This document shows positions 36,778 to 44,848 of a stretch of DNA of 64,000 bases, in pieces. Each line of letters opens with the position of its first letter. Within the stretch, counting starts at the first letter, position 1. The stretch is taken from positions 1 to 64,000 of the forward strand of contig NZ_BKCG01000004.1 of assembly GCF_008974325.1 (NCBI RefSeq). Reading direction: 5' to 3'. A program made the position numbers and the translations under genes. This DNA comes from Patiriisocius marinus (GTDB lineage: Bacteria > Bacteroidota > Bacteroidia > Flavobacteriales > Flavobacteriaceae). Below the pieces are notes generated by a model. That model had not been told where the DNA came from. It saw nothing but the letters and a program-made list of their open reading frames with translations, and searched no databases.

Positions 36778-39434
36778 TTTGTACGTGCGGTTTTAAGCTG
36801 TTTTATGATGGTATCGATATTTGGTTTGATATGCGATCTGGTTTGCTTCCAGAGGTCTTCAAACGTCTCTACCATATCTTCTAAATGTGGTTGTTCGCTC
36901 TTATTTGGTGCTACTCCAGAAGGTTTAGTTTTACGACCACCAATGAGTATTAACATTGTTTTTGTGACAGCACCTTGCTTGTTATAGAGCTTGTAGCTGT
37001 TCATATTAATCACATCATCCACTTTGTAATGACGATACAGCCAGTTGAAAAACGGGCGATATTTTGCAAAGAGACCATCGTCGCCAAAATAGACGTGACC
37101 CATTATTATGATTGCTGCTTTACCATCATCTTTCATCGTGTAAAGTGCCAATCCAGCCATCAAGTGTTCCAGGCGAATATGGTTTGCTAATCCGCGATGC
37201 TTATTAAAGTATTTCTGAATGATGCGTTCTTTATCAAACTTAGAATCATCCCAACTCGCAAAAGGCGGATTAGTTACCACCACATCGTGAACTTTGTGCA
37301 TCATTTCCGGAAAAGGTTGTGCTGCGTTGTCAGAAGTGATTCTCCCAAAACCTTGGTGTTCCAAAGATTGTTTTCGGCTTTTATCAATCTCGTTTACGTG
37401 TGTGATTCTTGGATTTGCTCCAACAAGTAGTAACCCATTTCCAGCACTTGGTTCAAAGATGAACTCGGCTTCATCCATTCCCGTGTATTGTGCCACGATG
37501 GCTCCGATAGGACAAGGCGTAGAATATTGTTTGTAGAGCTCTTTGCTGCTGTCAGAATACGCATACGTTGGTTGCACCTTGTTCCAAAATAGCACCATCT
37601 TTTTCAGTCGTGTTTCAAATGGGATGGGTTCTCTGTAGAGCATTTTGTACCACAACAACCAACTCAATTCCACCGCTTCCCAAAGTGCGCCCATAGTTGG
37701 TGCGTTGGTTTCTTCTCTGAGCTTTTCAATCTTCTTTTTTGATAGGCGTTCCGCTTTCGCGAAAGTGGTATGCATAATAGCAATGACCTTATCTAAATAG
37801 TCATTAGGTTCTTGCTTCTTTTCTTTTTTAGGTTTAGGTTCTGGAAGTGATTCTTCGACCTCTAAATCCTTGTTCATATAATCCTGAATGACCAGTTTGG
37901 ATCTTTCTAATCGACTTATTTCCCATTCAATATCATTGAAAGCTTCTTTGGACTGCTTATCGGTTCTTGGCTTGTTCGTATTAGGGTTGACTAATTCCAA
38001 TTTTTTTTCAACCAATTCCATTAATAATGAATCCATAATCATAATGCCTTTTGCTAAATCTGCAATAGGTCTAGAATGTTCTACCGCAGACCACCATTGA
38101 TGCCTGTCATCATAAGCGCCTATTTGAGAAGCTAAAGTTGACACACTTTTATAGCCAGTGTGGACGTTTACATAGGGATAATCTAAATCTGTAGGATAGC
38201 CGATTTCTTCAAACGCCTCACGACCGCGACTTTCCCACTCACGAAGTACGGTAGAACGATTGACGCTGATTCCATAATCATTAGGATGCGCCATTTGCGA
38301 GAGGCGAAATAAATCTAATCCAGAAGCCTGCTCAATAGTTTCGTCTGTAATGTTGTAGAGTCGCTTAAACTTCATTCTCATAAAGTTGGCGTCACTCAAA
38401 TTAAGTCCACCAGATTGAAATGGTTCTCCAGCTTTGGTTGGTACTAAAACATTGGGAACGATATGATCGCGATTAAAAATATCTTTTGATAAGGATAGCG
38501 TTTTAGGAATCGCTTCTTTCAGATGGAAAAGAGGCAACTCGAGCGATTGATTCAAGCGATTGATTTCCATTAACGCCATTGTGCGAGTTGAAAATGTCAA
38601 ATCAAAAATCCAATCCTTAAAGTTTTGTAGCGCTTTTAAAAGTTCGTTTTTAAAACGGAGGTCGCTGGATTGTTCCTTCGCATCCTCTAAATCTAAAATG
38701 GTGGTGGCTATAATGGTTTCATCTTCTCCTTCAAGTGTGTCTTCTAAAATTACAAGTTTGCTGAGAACTTCATTTAAAATCTCACGAGTAGAAATCTTAC
38801 GCTCTTTATCAGTTCTGTAACCAGGCTCATTTTCTGTAGCGTCTTCTTCAAGAGTTTCTTCGTTTTCAGTTTTGCTATAATCTATAGGAAGGTCGTTTTC
38901 TACTTCCTTAGCAGGCTCGTTTTCTATTTCCGTTTTCTCATCGACTTTAAAACGATTTATGATTTGCCCTTTGTCATATATAATGCGGGCTTTGCGCTTA
39001 TAGTTTCTTGGAGAGACTTCGACGTTTTGCAAATCGTCTCCATATTTGGTAATGGCATATTGAGTGGCAATTTGCATTGCGACCTTCTTATAGGGATCAA
39101 ATAACACATACTCATTCTTCTCGGCTTTTTCTTTACCTCGATAGGAAATCGTAACAAAACTGAATTTGCTTTTGTCAATGTTTTCCAAGGAAGGTTGAAA
39201 CGATGGATACATCGAAACCGTTTTCCAATCGTCGCCACGAGAAAACGCATCTCCTAAGGAAGTAGCAAAACTTTTATAGGCTGGATGTGCGTCTGCATAC
39301 CAGGTGTTTTTCTTCTTTAAAACCTCGCGAAAGCCCAATTCTAATAGGAAGGTCGAAAACTCTTTGGGTAGGTTTTCACCGAATAGCAATTCAATTGCGT
39401 TTTTCTTTTCGTTCTCTGTAATCGTTACCTGCAT
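36774..39434 (-). CDS. Large N6-adenine methylase-like polyvalent protein
   Basis: The protein has 886 residues. A methylase core lies in the C-terminal part: SAM motif FEPSAGNGLLLVG near 660 and catalytic NPPF (DVVVTNPPFASW) near 720. The N-terminal 640 residues contain no second enzyme that I can see: a small mixed domain at 1-150, an acidic linker (about 170-240) and long helices. This large accessory region next to a strawberry-notch helicase is the arrangement found in DarB-like anti-restriction proteins. A role in modifying the element's own DNA or shielding it on entry is inferred. It is the first gene of the operon running to 30934. One palindrome copy (37754) lies inside. Confidence 0.82.
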   Translation of the reverse strand: MQVTITENEKKNAIELLFGENLPKEFSTFLLELGFREVLKKKNTWYADAHPAYKSFATSLGDAFSRGDDWKTVSMYPSFQPSLENIDKSKFSFVTISYRGKEKAEKNEYVLFDPYKKVAMQIATQYAITKYGDDLQNVEVSPRNYKRKARIIYDKGQIINRFKVDEKTEIENEPAKEVENDLPIDYSKTENEETLEEDATENEPGYRTDKERKISTREILNEVLSKLVILEDTLEGEDETIIATTILDLEDAKEQSSDLRFKNELLKALQNFKDWIFDLTFSTRTMALMEINRLNQSLELPLFHLKEAIPKTLSLSKDIFNRDHIVPNVLVPTKAGEPFQSGGLNLSDANFMRMKFKRLYNITDETIEQASGLDLFRLSQMAHPNDYGISVNRSTVLREWESRGREAFEEIGYPTDLDYPYVNVHTGYKSVSTLASQIGAYDDRHQWWSAVEHSRPIADLAKGIMIMDSLLMELVEKKLELVNPNTNKPRTDKQSKEAFNDIEWEISRLERSKLVIQDYMNKDLEVEESLPEPKPKKEKKQEPNDYLDKVIAIMHTTFAKAERLSKKKIEKLREETNAPTMGALWEAVELSWLLWYKMLYREPIPFETRLKKMVLFWNKVQPTYAYSDSSKELYKQYSTPCPIGAIVAQYTGMDEAEFIFEPSAGNGLLLVGANPRITHVNEIDKSRKQSLEHQGFGRITSDNAAQPFPEMMHKVHDVVVTNPPFASWDDSKFDKERIIQKYFNKHRGLANHIRLEHLMAGLALYTMKDDGKAAIIIMGHVYFGDDGLFAKYRPFFNWLYRHYKVDDVINMNSYKLYNKQGAVTKTMLILIGGRKTKPSGVAPNKSEQPHLEDMVETFEDLWKQTRSHIKPNIDTIIKQLKTARTK
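37754..37765. repeat. Element palindrome, 12-bp core copy
   Basis: CTTTCGCGAAAG is perfect; the outer G/C pair is lost on one side. It is inside the methylase gene and encodes TTFAKAE. Confidence 0.85.
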
Positions 39435-39761
39435 CTGTATTGGGAATAGGAAAACTCATCGCTATAGGAGGCTCGTTTTCTCTTTGATTTAGGATAAATA
39501 TAGATTTGAGAGTCGCGTGAATGACCTTACAGAAATGTACTTCGGTACGTCGGGATTATTTTGAAATTACGCTGAAATGGTTAATCGTAGGAAAGGCAAG
39601 GGTTCTGAATTTATGGGTGGGATAAATTAGTAAGATTATAGCGGTACTTGATGGAATTCCTTATTAGAAATTGTTGATAAGGGTTGATAAGTCCTAGTGA
39701 TAAGCTTTTGAGCAAAATTGAATTTTGGCTATTTTTAGAATGAATAATAAACTAGATAGTT
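39435..39761. other. Non-coding gap upstream of the methylase operon
   Basis: This 327-bp stretch must hold the promoter of the minus-strand methylase-helicase operon, although I find no clear -7 element for it. Near its right end is a plus-strand promoter for the 43-residue basic protein. No inverted repeat of note was seen. Confidence 0.5.
39708..39737 (+). promoter_or_regulatory. Probable promoter of the second 43-residue basic protein
   Basis: TTG at 39708 is followed after 19 bases by TATTTTTA, close to the Bacteroidota arrangement TTG-N17-23-TAnnTTTG, with A in place of the final G. The ATG is 24 bases downstream. Confidence 0.45.
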
Positions 39762-39893
39762 ATGGGCATTAAAACAGGACCTAAAAGAATCGCAAAATCT
39801 ACTGGAAAACCAGATAGACGACAAAGAGACAATAAAAGCACACCAGGAAACACTCCTTCCTTAAAACCACATAAGCATAAGAAAGGAGATTAA
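39762..39893 (+). CDS. Small basic protein, 43 residues (second copy type)
   Basis: The frame begins ATG-GGC-ATT-AAA and ends AAA-GGA-GAT-TAA. The product is rich in Lys, Arg, Pro, Ser and Asn with no hydrophobic core. It has the same length as the small basic protein at 13724 and similar composition, but I see no clear residue-by-residue alignment. It stands alone on the plus strand among minus-strand genes and has a plausible promoter. Confidence 0.5.
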   Translation: MGIKTGPKRIAKSTGKPDRRQRDNKSTPGNTPSLKPHKHKKGD

Positions 39894-39904
39894 TTCTGTA
39901 ATCA

Positions 39905-41059
39905 TTAAATGAATGCTTCTTGAGAGTAACTGAGCTTCTTTTGAGTCCAGCTATCTTTAATCCAAACCGATTTGATTGCATTCTTCCCAATTCGGTTAAT
40001 TAGTGTTTTATCCTTAATTTGGTGGTTAATTATATCCAACCACTCAGGAACCTCACTCGCCACAAATCCATTCTCACCATCACTAATTAGTTTTGAAGTA
40101 GGATGGTAAATAGAAGCTACTATTGGAATACCGAAAACGGAAAGCTCCAATAATAATTGGTTGTTTTGGTTTCTGGTAAACAGCCCTTCCTTGGCAGGTA
40201 GTAAAACGACATCCAGTTGCAGACTATTCAGTTTTTCAAAATAGTCCAAGAAGGAAACAGAATCGTGTATTTCACAATCTATTTCTTTGAGGATTAAATC
40301 TCCTTCCAGAGAAGAATGGGGCTTGCCGAGACATACAAATTGAATTTTCTCTCCAAAAGTTTTTCTCATTTTAAAAAGGACTTCCTTAAGAGATAGCAAA
40401 TCTTCTTCATTTGGTTTTATTAAGCCTACTCGTAATTTCTCTGAAGTGTTTCTTGTAAGTGGTGGCATTTCTTCATAGCCATATCTGGAGACTAAACTAG
40501 GAAGGTATTGCACAAACGTATTTGCGTTTTCTAAACGGTCGTCAATGAATCGCTGCAAGAACTTTTGAAAAGCTTCATTGGCTACAGTCACGATATCCAT
40601 TAGACCCAAATTATTTTCTAGGCACTTTAGTTTGTCATTAGTTAGCTTTCGCGAAAGCGGAATTGAAACAGGTATTGCAAAATAATTTCTATCTAAGTCC
40701 ATTACTAATTGAACCGAAGGATTGAGTGTTTTAATGGCTTGCATCAAATAAGTCACATCACTAAAAAGCGCAGGGAAAATGATGTAATCTGCCCAGGTAA
40801 TTAAACGCTCATCCAGCTGATTAACAAAATCAGAGAATTTCCTTGAGAAGTCATTGGTCTCGATACTAGTAATAATCGCCTTATGCGTATCTGTTTTATT
40901 GATTTCTAATGCAGGTGTTATCATTCTATAATAACCTGTCGCATTGAGTTTGGGACTCACATAAAGCAGATGAATTTTATCATCTGCTTCTATATTATAT
41001 CGCTGGTCAAAAATGTTTTTAGGATTGAGCTTCGCTTGTAATTCTTTGATCGTTCTCAT
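39905..41059 (-). CDS. GT-B-type glycosyltransferase
   Basis: The protein has 384 residues. The C-terminal half carries the GT4/GT1-type donor site: LELSVFGIPIVAS, then H-P-T-S-K, then SDGENGFVAS. The N-terminal half starts with a Rossmann-like strand (HLLYVSPKLNATGYYRM). No membrane helix is present. A glycosyltransferase is unusual in an element of this kind. Possible targets are surface glycans, altering phage receptors, or modified DNA bases. Its ATG overlaps the stop of the upstream 90-residue gene (TAATG). The palindrome at 40645 encodes IPLSRKL. Confidence 0.72.
   Translation of the reverse strand: MRTIKELQAKLNPKNIFDQRYNIEADDKIHLLYVSPKLNATGYYRMITPALEINKTDTHKAIITSIETNDFSRKFSDFVNQLDERLITWADYIIFPALFSDVTYLMQAIKTLNPSVQLVMDLDRNYFAIPVSIPLSRKLTNDKLKCLENNLGLMDIVTVANEAFQKFLQRFIDDRLENANTFVQYLPSLVSRYGYEEMPPLTRNTSEKLRVGLIKPNEEDLLSLKEVLFKMRKTFGEKIQFVCLGKPHSSLEGDLILKEIDCEIHDSVSFLDYFEKLNSLQLDVVLLPAKEGLFTRNQNNQLLLELSVFGIPIVASIYHPTSKLISDGENGFVASEVPEWLDIINHQIKDKTLINRIGKNAIKSVWIKDSWTQKKLSYSQEAFI
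40645..40658. repeat. Element palindrome GCTTTCGCGAAAGC
   Basis: A perfect 14-bp copy inside the glycosyltransferase gene. Confidence 0.9.
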
Positions 41060-41331
41060 TATGTAGTTTCAAGTGAGTTCTCAATACCTTCATAAAATTT
41101 TGCGATGCGCTGTCCGGTTGCTTTGTCATAAATCTCGATGGTACCAGCTAGCGGACCATATTGTTTTATCTTTTTTCTGAAACGTTCCATACCAGTTTCT
41201 TTGCTACGTGTTCTTGATAGTTTGTGCTTCCAATCTATTGAATACATTGTTCTTACGTTGCCGTCTTTGAACCAGACAATCATTTTTGTAAATGAATCTT
41301 GTCCTAGTTTCCATCCTTTGCTTTGTGCCAT
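41059..41331 (-). CDS. Unknown basic protein, 90 residues
   Basis: The product contains strand-rich segments (MIVWFKDGNVRTMYSIDWK) and ends in GTIEIYDKATGQRIAKF, which could be a small beta domain. It is coupled on both sides by one-base stop/start overlaps with the glycosyltransferase and the 161-residue gene. No family is recognised. Confidence 0.62.
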   Translation of the reverse strand: MAQSKGWKLGQDSFTKMIVWFKDGNVRTMYSIDWKHKLSRTRSKETGMERFRKKIKQYGPLAGTIEIYDKATGQRIAKFYEGIENSLETT

Positions 41332-41816
41332 TATTTGAAATATTTAATTAGTGAATTAAGTGGGATTTGTTTGATGAACTCTTCATTTTGAAAAGCCCTA
41401 ACCTGGACTTTATCGTCCTTGAGATGAATCCAAATACGGACGCTTTCTTCATCAATACGATTGGCTTCTGCAAACTCTTTGAGATATTGTTTGATGCTAA
41501 AGGCAACTTTATTCTGTACGTTATCCAATTGTGCCAATTGCTCTTCCATAAAGAAATACGTGAGTTCTTCTGTAGGTATGGCACTTACAGGCTTGCTCTG
41601 ATTATACAGAAATGAGCGTATGATGTGATCTTTTTGGAAAATCCTAATGTAGAGACGATCCTTCGGAATTTGAAGTCTGTGAGAAATGTAGTTGGTGCGA
41701 TTTGTGATATTTTTCGTAACCATATTTTCGTAGCCGAAAATATCAACCGTCAAATCGGTTAATGCACCTTTGAGTTTTTTGCTCAAAGACGCATCATTTT
41801 TTTTAAATGGGTTCAT
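41331..41816 (-). CDS. Unknown protein, 161 residues
   Basis: The product contains two similar strand blocks: LYIRIFQKDHIIRSFLYN near 55-72, and VRIWIHLKDDKVQVRAFQNE near 125-145. These may be an internal duplication of a small beta domain. The gene lies 3 bp after the winged-helix protein gene and overlaps the 90-residue gene by one base, so it is in the same operon. The function is unknown. Confidence 0.62.
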   Translation of the reverse strand: MNPFKKNDASLSKKLKGALTDLTVDIFGYENMVTKNITNRTNYISHRLQIPKDRLYIRIFQKDHIIRSFLYNQSKPVSAIPTEELTYFFMEEQLAQLDNVQNKVAFSIKQYLKEFAEANRIDEESVRIWIHLKDDKVQVRAFQNEEFIKQIPLNSLIKYFK

Positions 41817-41819
41817 TTT

Positions 41820-43061
41820 TTAAGTATTAAGTTGTAAATATTTGTGTGTAGAATGATTTAAAACGGAAGCGTGAAAGGTGTTCAACAACTCTGGTTGACC
41901 TAATTTGCTGATTCTGGTTTCGCAAGATCTAAATAGCTCAAGACGAGGTTTTTGTTTTGCAGTTTCTTTTTTCTCATTGTTAAGAAAACGACGAATTTGG
42001 GCTTGTAAAATCAGTTTTAACCGAACCTCGTATTCTCTTTTCTTCTGTTTTTGGTACCAGATTCTGGTTCCAGTAAAACCTGATGGATTTTTTGGGTCAA
42101 AGTATTTGTCTGGGAGCTGGACGTATCGTCTTGTTGGGTCTTTGGCAATGTATTTTTGAACAATTCCTAAGCGACTTACGTAAACTTCGTGGACGTTTTG
42201 TAATTGTTTGTCAGAGACAGGCTCGTACCACAGATAAAGCAGTTTCAGCGCGGTTTTCTCTTGACTTTGGGTAAGGTAATGGTCTTTGTAGATGGTATTT
42301 CGCGCCAGTTTCCAAAAGGACTTGACGTAAAATGATAGGGAAGCGGAACGAGCCTGATCGACGCCTGAAATTTCGGCGCCAGTTTGATCTGTGGCTCGTG
42401 ATTTCCGCTCTATTTCCCCTGCATCATTATTTTTTTTTGGGTCTATTTTTCCTGTGTATCCTGTAAAAGTGTTACTAGTAGCGTTGCGTGACTCATAACC
42501 GTTTGTGAGTGGTAACGAACTCGCTTTAGTCTTCAACTTATCAACGCCTATTATTATATTATTTATGTAACCATTGTTACTAGTATCTGTATGAGGACAA
42601 GTTGTCGTTTTAGAATTTTTAAAAAACTGATTATCAGTAGATTTTGATTTTTCAGTTTGAAGCTCTTTTTTAGGCTTATTAACGGCTTTTACACCACCTA
42701 TCAACAATATATTTGGGTTGATAAAAAGCTCGTAACCAGAGTTGGAACCGTGCCATATCTTTTTAGTGATGATATTAGCTTCTATGAGACGTTTGAGGTG
42801 TCTCTGGATGGTTCTTGTGCTTGCTTTGGCACGTTTTGCCAATTGCACGTTATTAGTCTTTAATGGAGGTAAATTCTGTAAATCTATGGCAGCTATACTA
42901 TTTGCCTTCAGTAAGGATATAGAATAAATCTTAATGATCTCTTGAGTGGTTAAGATCATTGCCTGTCTTATATGCGAAGAGAGGTTTTTTGTGCTTGCAT
43001 TATGCTGGTTAACGTAACCTTCTAAAGCATTAAATGCGATTGAGTATTGTATGATGGCCAT
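41820..43061 (-). CDS. Winged-helix protein, possible replication initiator or regulator
   Basis: The protein has 413 residues. Residues about 65-120 form a winged-helix domain (NVQLAKRAKASTRTIQRHLK, RLIEANIITKKIW). A low-complexity Asn/Ser/Thr linker spans about 130-240. The C-terminal 170 residues are helical and basic (KKREYEVRLKLILQAQIRRF). The layout, with an N-terminal winged helix and a basic tail, is seen in plasmid initiators and in partition regulators. It opens the operon that continues through the 161- and 90-residue genes to the glycosyltransferase. Confidence 0.62.
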   Translation of the reverse strand: MAIIQYSIAFNALEGYVNQHNASTKNLSSHIRQAMILTTQEIIKIYSISLLKANSIAAIDLQNLPPLKTNNVQLAKRAKASTRTIQRHLKRLIEANIITKKIWHGSNSGYELFINPNILLIGGVKAVNKPKKELQTEKSKSTDNQFFKNSKTTTCPHTDTSNNGYINNIIIGVDKLKTKASSLPLTNGYESRNATSNTFTGYTGKIDPKKNNDAGEIERKSRATDQTGAEISGVDQARSASLSFYVKSFWKLARNTIYKDHYLTQSQEKTALKLLYLWYEPVSDKQLQNVHEVYVSRLGIVQKYIAKDPTRRYVQLPDKYFDPKNPSGFTGTRIWYQKQKKREYEVRLKLILQAQIRRFLNNEKKETAKQKPRLELFRSCETRISKLGQPELLNTFHASVLNHSTHKYLQLNT

Positions 43062-43143
43062 TGTTTAGACAATAGCCAGTAATCAGCTTTTTGCTGTCTG
43101 TACTGGTAATTTGAATGAAGTGCCCGTTTGAGCATCTTAATTT

Positions 43144-43392
43144 TTAAGCCTCGTTGAATAGTATCTCTGTTCGTTTCTTAATAGAAGATCGCTTTTCTTC
43201 TTTTTCTTCTATAAGGTCAAGACACAATTCATAAATAATTTCTACACTACTGGGTCTGATAGATTGTAGTCTAAAAAACTTGGTAATCGTGGGGCGTGAT
43301 AATTGTGTTTTGCTTTTTATGACGTTCACGGGACTATCATAAAGCTTTTCCATCCTGAGAACCACCTTTTTAATATCTTCTGTTAGGTACAT
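43144..43392 (-). CDS. Small HTH regulator
   Basis: The protein has 82 residues. A helix-turn-helix reading NVIKSKTQLSRPTITKFFRL is visible at about residues 18-37, followed by a helical, charged tail. It is divergently arranged with the repressor-like gene at 43576 across a 183-bp AT-rich region, the classic layout of a genetic switch on phages and integrative elements. Confidence 0.65.
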   Translation of the reverse strand: MYLTEDIKKVVLRMEKLYDSPVNVIKSKTQLSRPTITKFFRLQSIRPSSVEIIYELCLDLIEEKEEKRSSIKKRTEILFNEA

Positions 43393-43473
43393 TAATTAAA
43401 TGTTTAATAAATTAATTGACAACATATTGTAAATAAAATATAAATAAAACATCATTTACACTTTATTTGATGC

Positions 43474-43481
43474 CAAATATA
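43474..43481 (-). promoter_or_regulatory. -7 element for the small HTH regulator
   Basis: The minus strand reads TATATTTG, a perfect TAnnTTTG, 82 bases upstream of the ATG at 43392. The nearest TTG upstream is at 15-base spacing, which is slightly short. Confidence 0.45.
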
Positions 43482-43575
43482 CTTAATATTGCATTTCAAT
43501 TAACATAATAATCTAAAATAATGTTGTTTTAAAAACAATAAAGTAAATAACGTATTGATAAATAGATAGATATAG

Positions 43576-44271
43576 ATGAAAGAAAATCCCCAGTATGATG
43601 AGATAGACCTCAAATTTGTAAATGCAGTAGATGAAGTGATCGCTGTAAATTCTGAGTTAGGCATTAAACCCAACAATGATAGCTCAATCGGCAAAGAGGT
43701 ATATCCCACTAATAGAAGTATAGTTTCTGCAGTAAGAAGTAGATCGAAGCATATTCCGCATTTAGCGCTCATCAATTTTGCTAAACGTTTTAATATAGAT
43801 ATGAATTATTTTTATAATGAAACACCATTGATGTATCAGCCTCCATCTATCACAAATATTACTGTCAAGGGCAATAGTATTCAAAGCACAGGAAATAATT
43901 CAACAAATATTAATGCAGGAAAAGGAAAAATTCAAGGTATTTATACAGCAGAAACTGGATCCACAAATACTCTTGTAGAGGTTGTAGAGGTCAACACAAT
44001 GATTAATAATTTCATTTCTCAAATAGATGGTGAACGCGTAAAACAATTCTTGACTATAATTTCAAAAATACAAATGGAGAGCAAATCTTCTTCTGATAAA
44101 TTAGAACGTATTTTAATTGAGAAATCAGAAGAAATAAAGGAAATGCGCATTTCATTTAAAAAAGAGATGAGAGAGTTAAGAGAAGAGCTAAAAGAGACGC
44201 GTGATAAACTAGATGTTTCTCTAAAAAGAGAAGTGGATTTATTAAGAGAGCTATTAAATGAAAGGAAATGA
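43576..44271 (+). CDS. Phage-repressor-like regulator with C-terminal coiled coil
   Basis: The protein has 231 residues. The N-terminal part resembles the XRE-like region of Bacteroidota phage repressors (SIVSAVRSRSKHIPHLALIN, FAKRFNIDMNYFY). A Gly/Asn/Ser-rich middle (ITVKGNSIQSTGNNSTNINA) follows, and the last 90 residues are a charged coiled coil. It is the first gene of the plus-strand module that leads to the recombinase, and it overlaps the next gene by 4 bp (ATGA). It may control excision and integration. Confidence 0.7.
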   Translation: MKENPQYDEIDLKFVNAVDEVIAVNSELGIKPNNDSSIGKEVYPTNRSIVSAVRSRSKHIPHLALINFAKRFNIDMNYFYNETPLMYQPPSITNITVKGNSIQSTGNNSTNINAGKGKIQGIYTAETGSTNTLVEVVEVNTMINNFISQIDGERVKQFLTIISKIQMESKSSSDKLERILIEKSEEIKEMRISFKKEMRELREELKETRDKLDVSLKREVDLLRELLNERK

Positions 44272-44546
44272 GCTTTATTATAGAGCAAAAGGATTCAAAG
44301 TCATTAGATGATTTTAGTCCAGAAGAACTTCAGTTGATCAAAATGACAAGAAATCAAAAGTTTCAGTCATTGAGAATCGTAAAACGTAACGGTCGAATTG
44401 ATATGATTGAAGGTGTCGAACGTATCGAGGACAGAACTAAAATAGTAGACATCCTTAAACAACACGATTATCAGAATATTGAAATTAAACAAAGCGATGG
44501 TAGAATCGTCTTGATTAACAGAACAGTAAAAACAAAGGTTAAGTAA
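44268..44546 (+). CDS. Small conserved-type protein upstream of the recombinase
   Basis: The protein has 92 residues, with a helical N-terminus (LDDFSPEELQLIKMTRNQKF) and a strand-rich C-terminus (IEIKQSDGRIVLINR). It is translationally coupled to the repressor-like gene and lies in the recombinase module. It might be a recombination directionality factor or a regulator, but I recognise no defining motif. Confidence 0.6.
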   Translation: MSFIIEQKDSKSLDDFSPEELQLIKMTRNQKFQSLRIVKRNGRIDMIEGVERIEDRTKIVDILKQHDYQNIEIKQSDGRIVLINRTVKTKVK

Positions 44547-44670
44547 ACCAATTAAAGCAACTGAGTAGAGTCATCGGAAATACCGAAGCGATGCTACGAG
44601 ATCATAAGGATCACTATTTCAGATTCAATTGTAACCAATAAGTAATGGAGCGATTGATAAGAAAATTAAG

Positions 44671-44844
44671 ATGTCTAACTCAATTGCAGTAGAAGAAAAA
44701 CCTACTTTTAAGAAATATGATGCTGAATGGCTTCAAAAGTTTGATGGCTTCGAAGATTATTCAGATAAGAAAGTAGAAGAGACAATAAACCAGTTAGAAG
44801 AATTTGCAAAAGTACTTTGTGAGCATCTTCAAAATAGTAGTTAA
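44671..44844 (+). CDS. Small acidic protein immediately before the recombinase, 57 residues
   Basis: The frame begins ATG-TCT-AAC-TCA and ends CAA-AAT-AGT-AGT-TAA. The product has an AEWLQKFDGFEDYSDKKVEE core, then a Leu-rich helix. It ends 4 bp before the recombinase ATG, so the two are translated together. Short acidic proteins in this position are common in this group of Bacteroidota recombinase modules, as far as I recall, and a role as recombination cofactor is plausible. Confidence 0.7.
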   Translation: MSNSIAVEEKPTFKKYDAEWLQKFDGFEDYSDKKVEETINQLEEFAKVLCEHLQNSS

Positions 44845-44848
44845 GCAT

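Noticed and set aside
44550-44640. Possible micro-frame encoding RVIGNTEAMLRDHKDHYFRF and a short tail
   Set aside because: No good start codon: the only ATG gives 14 residues, and the frame upstream is closed by a stop. It could be a remnant or the end of a frameshifted neighbour, but I cannot support it as a gene.
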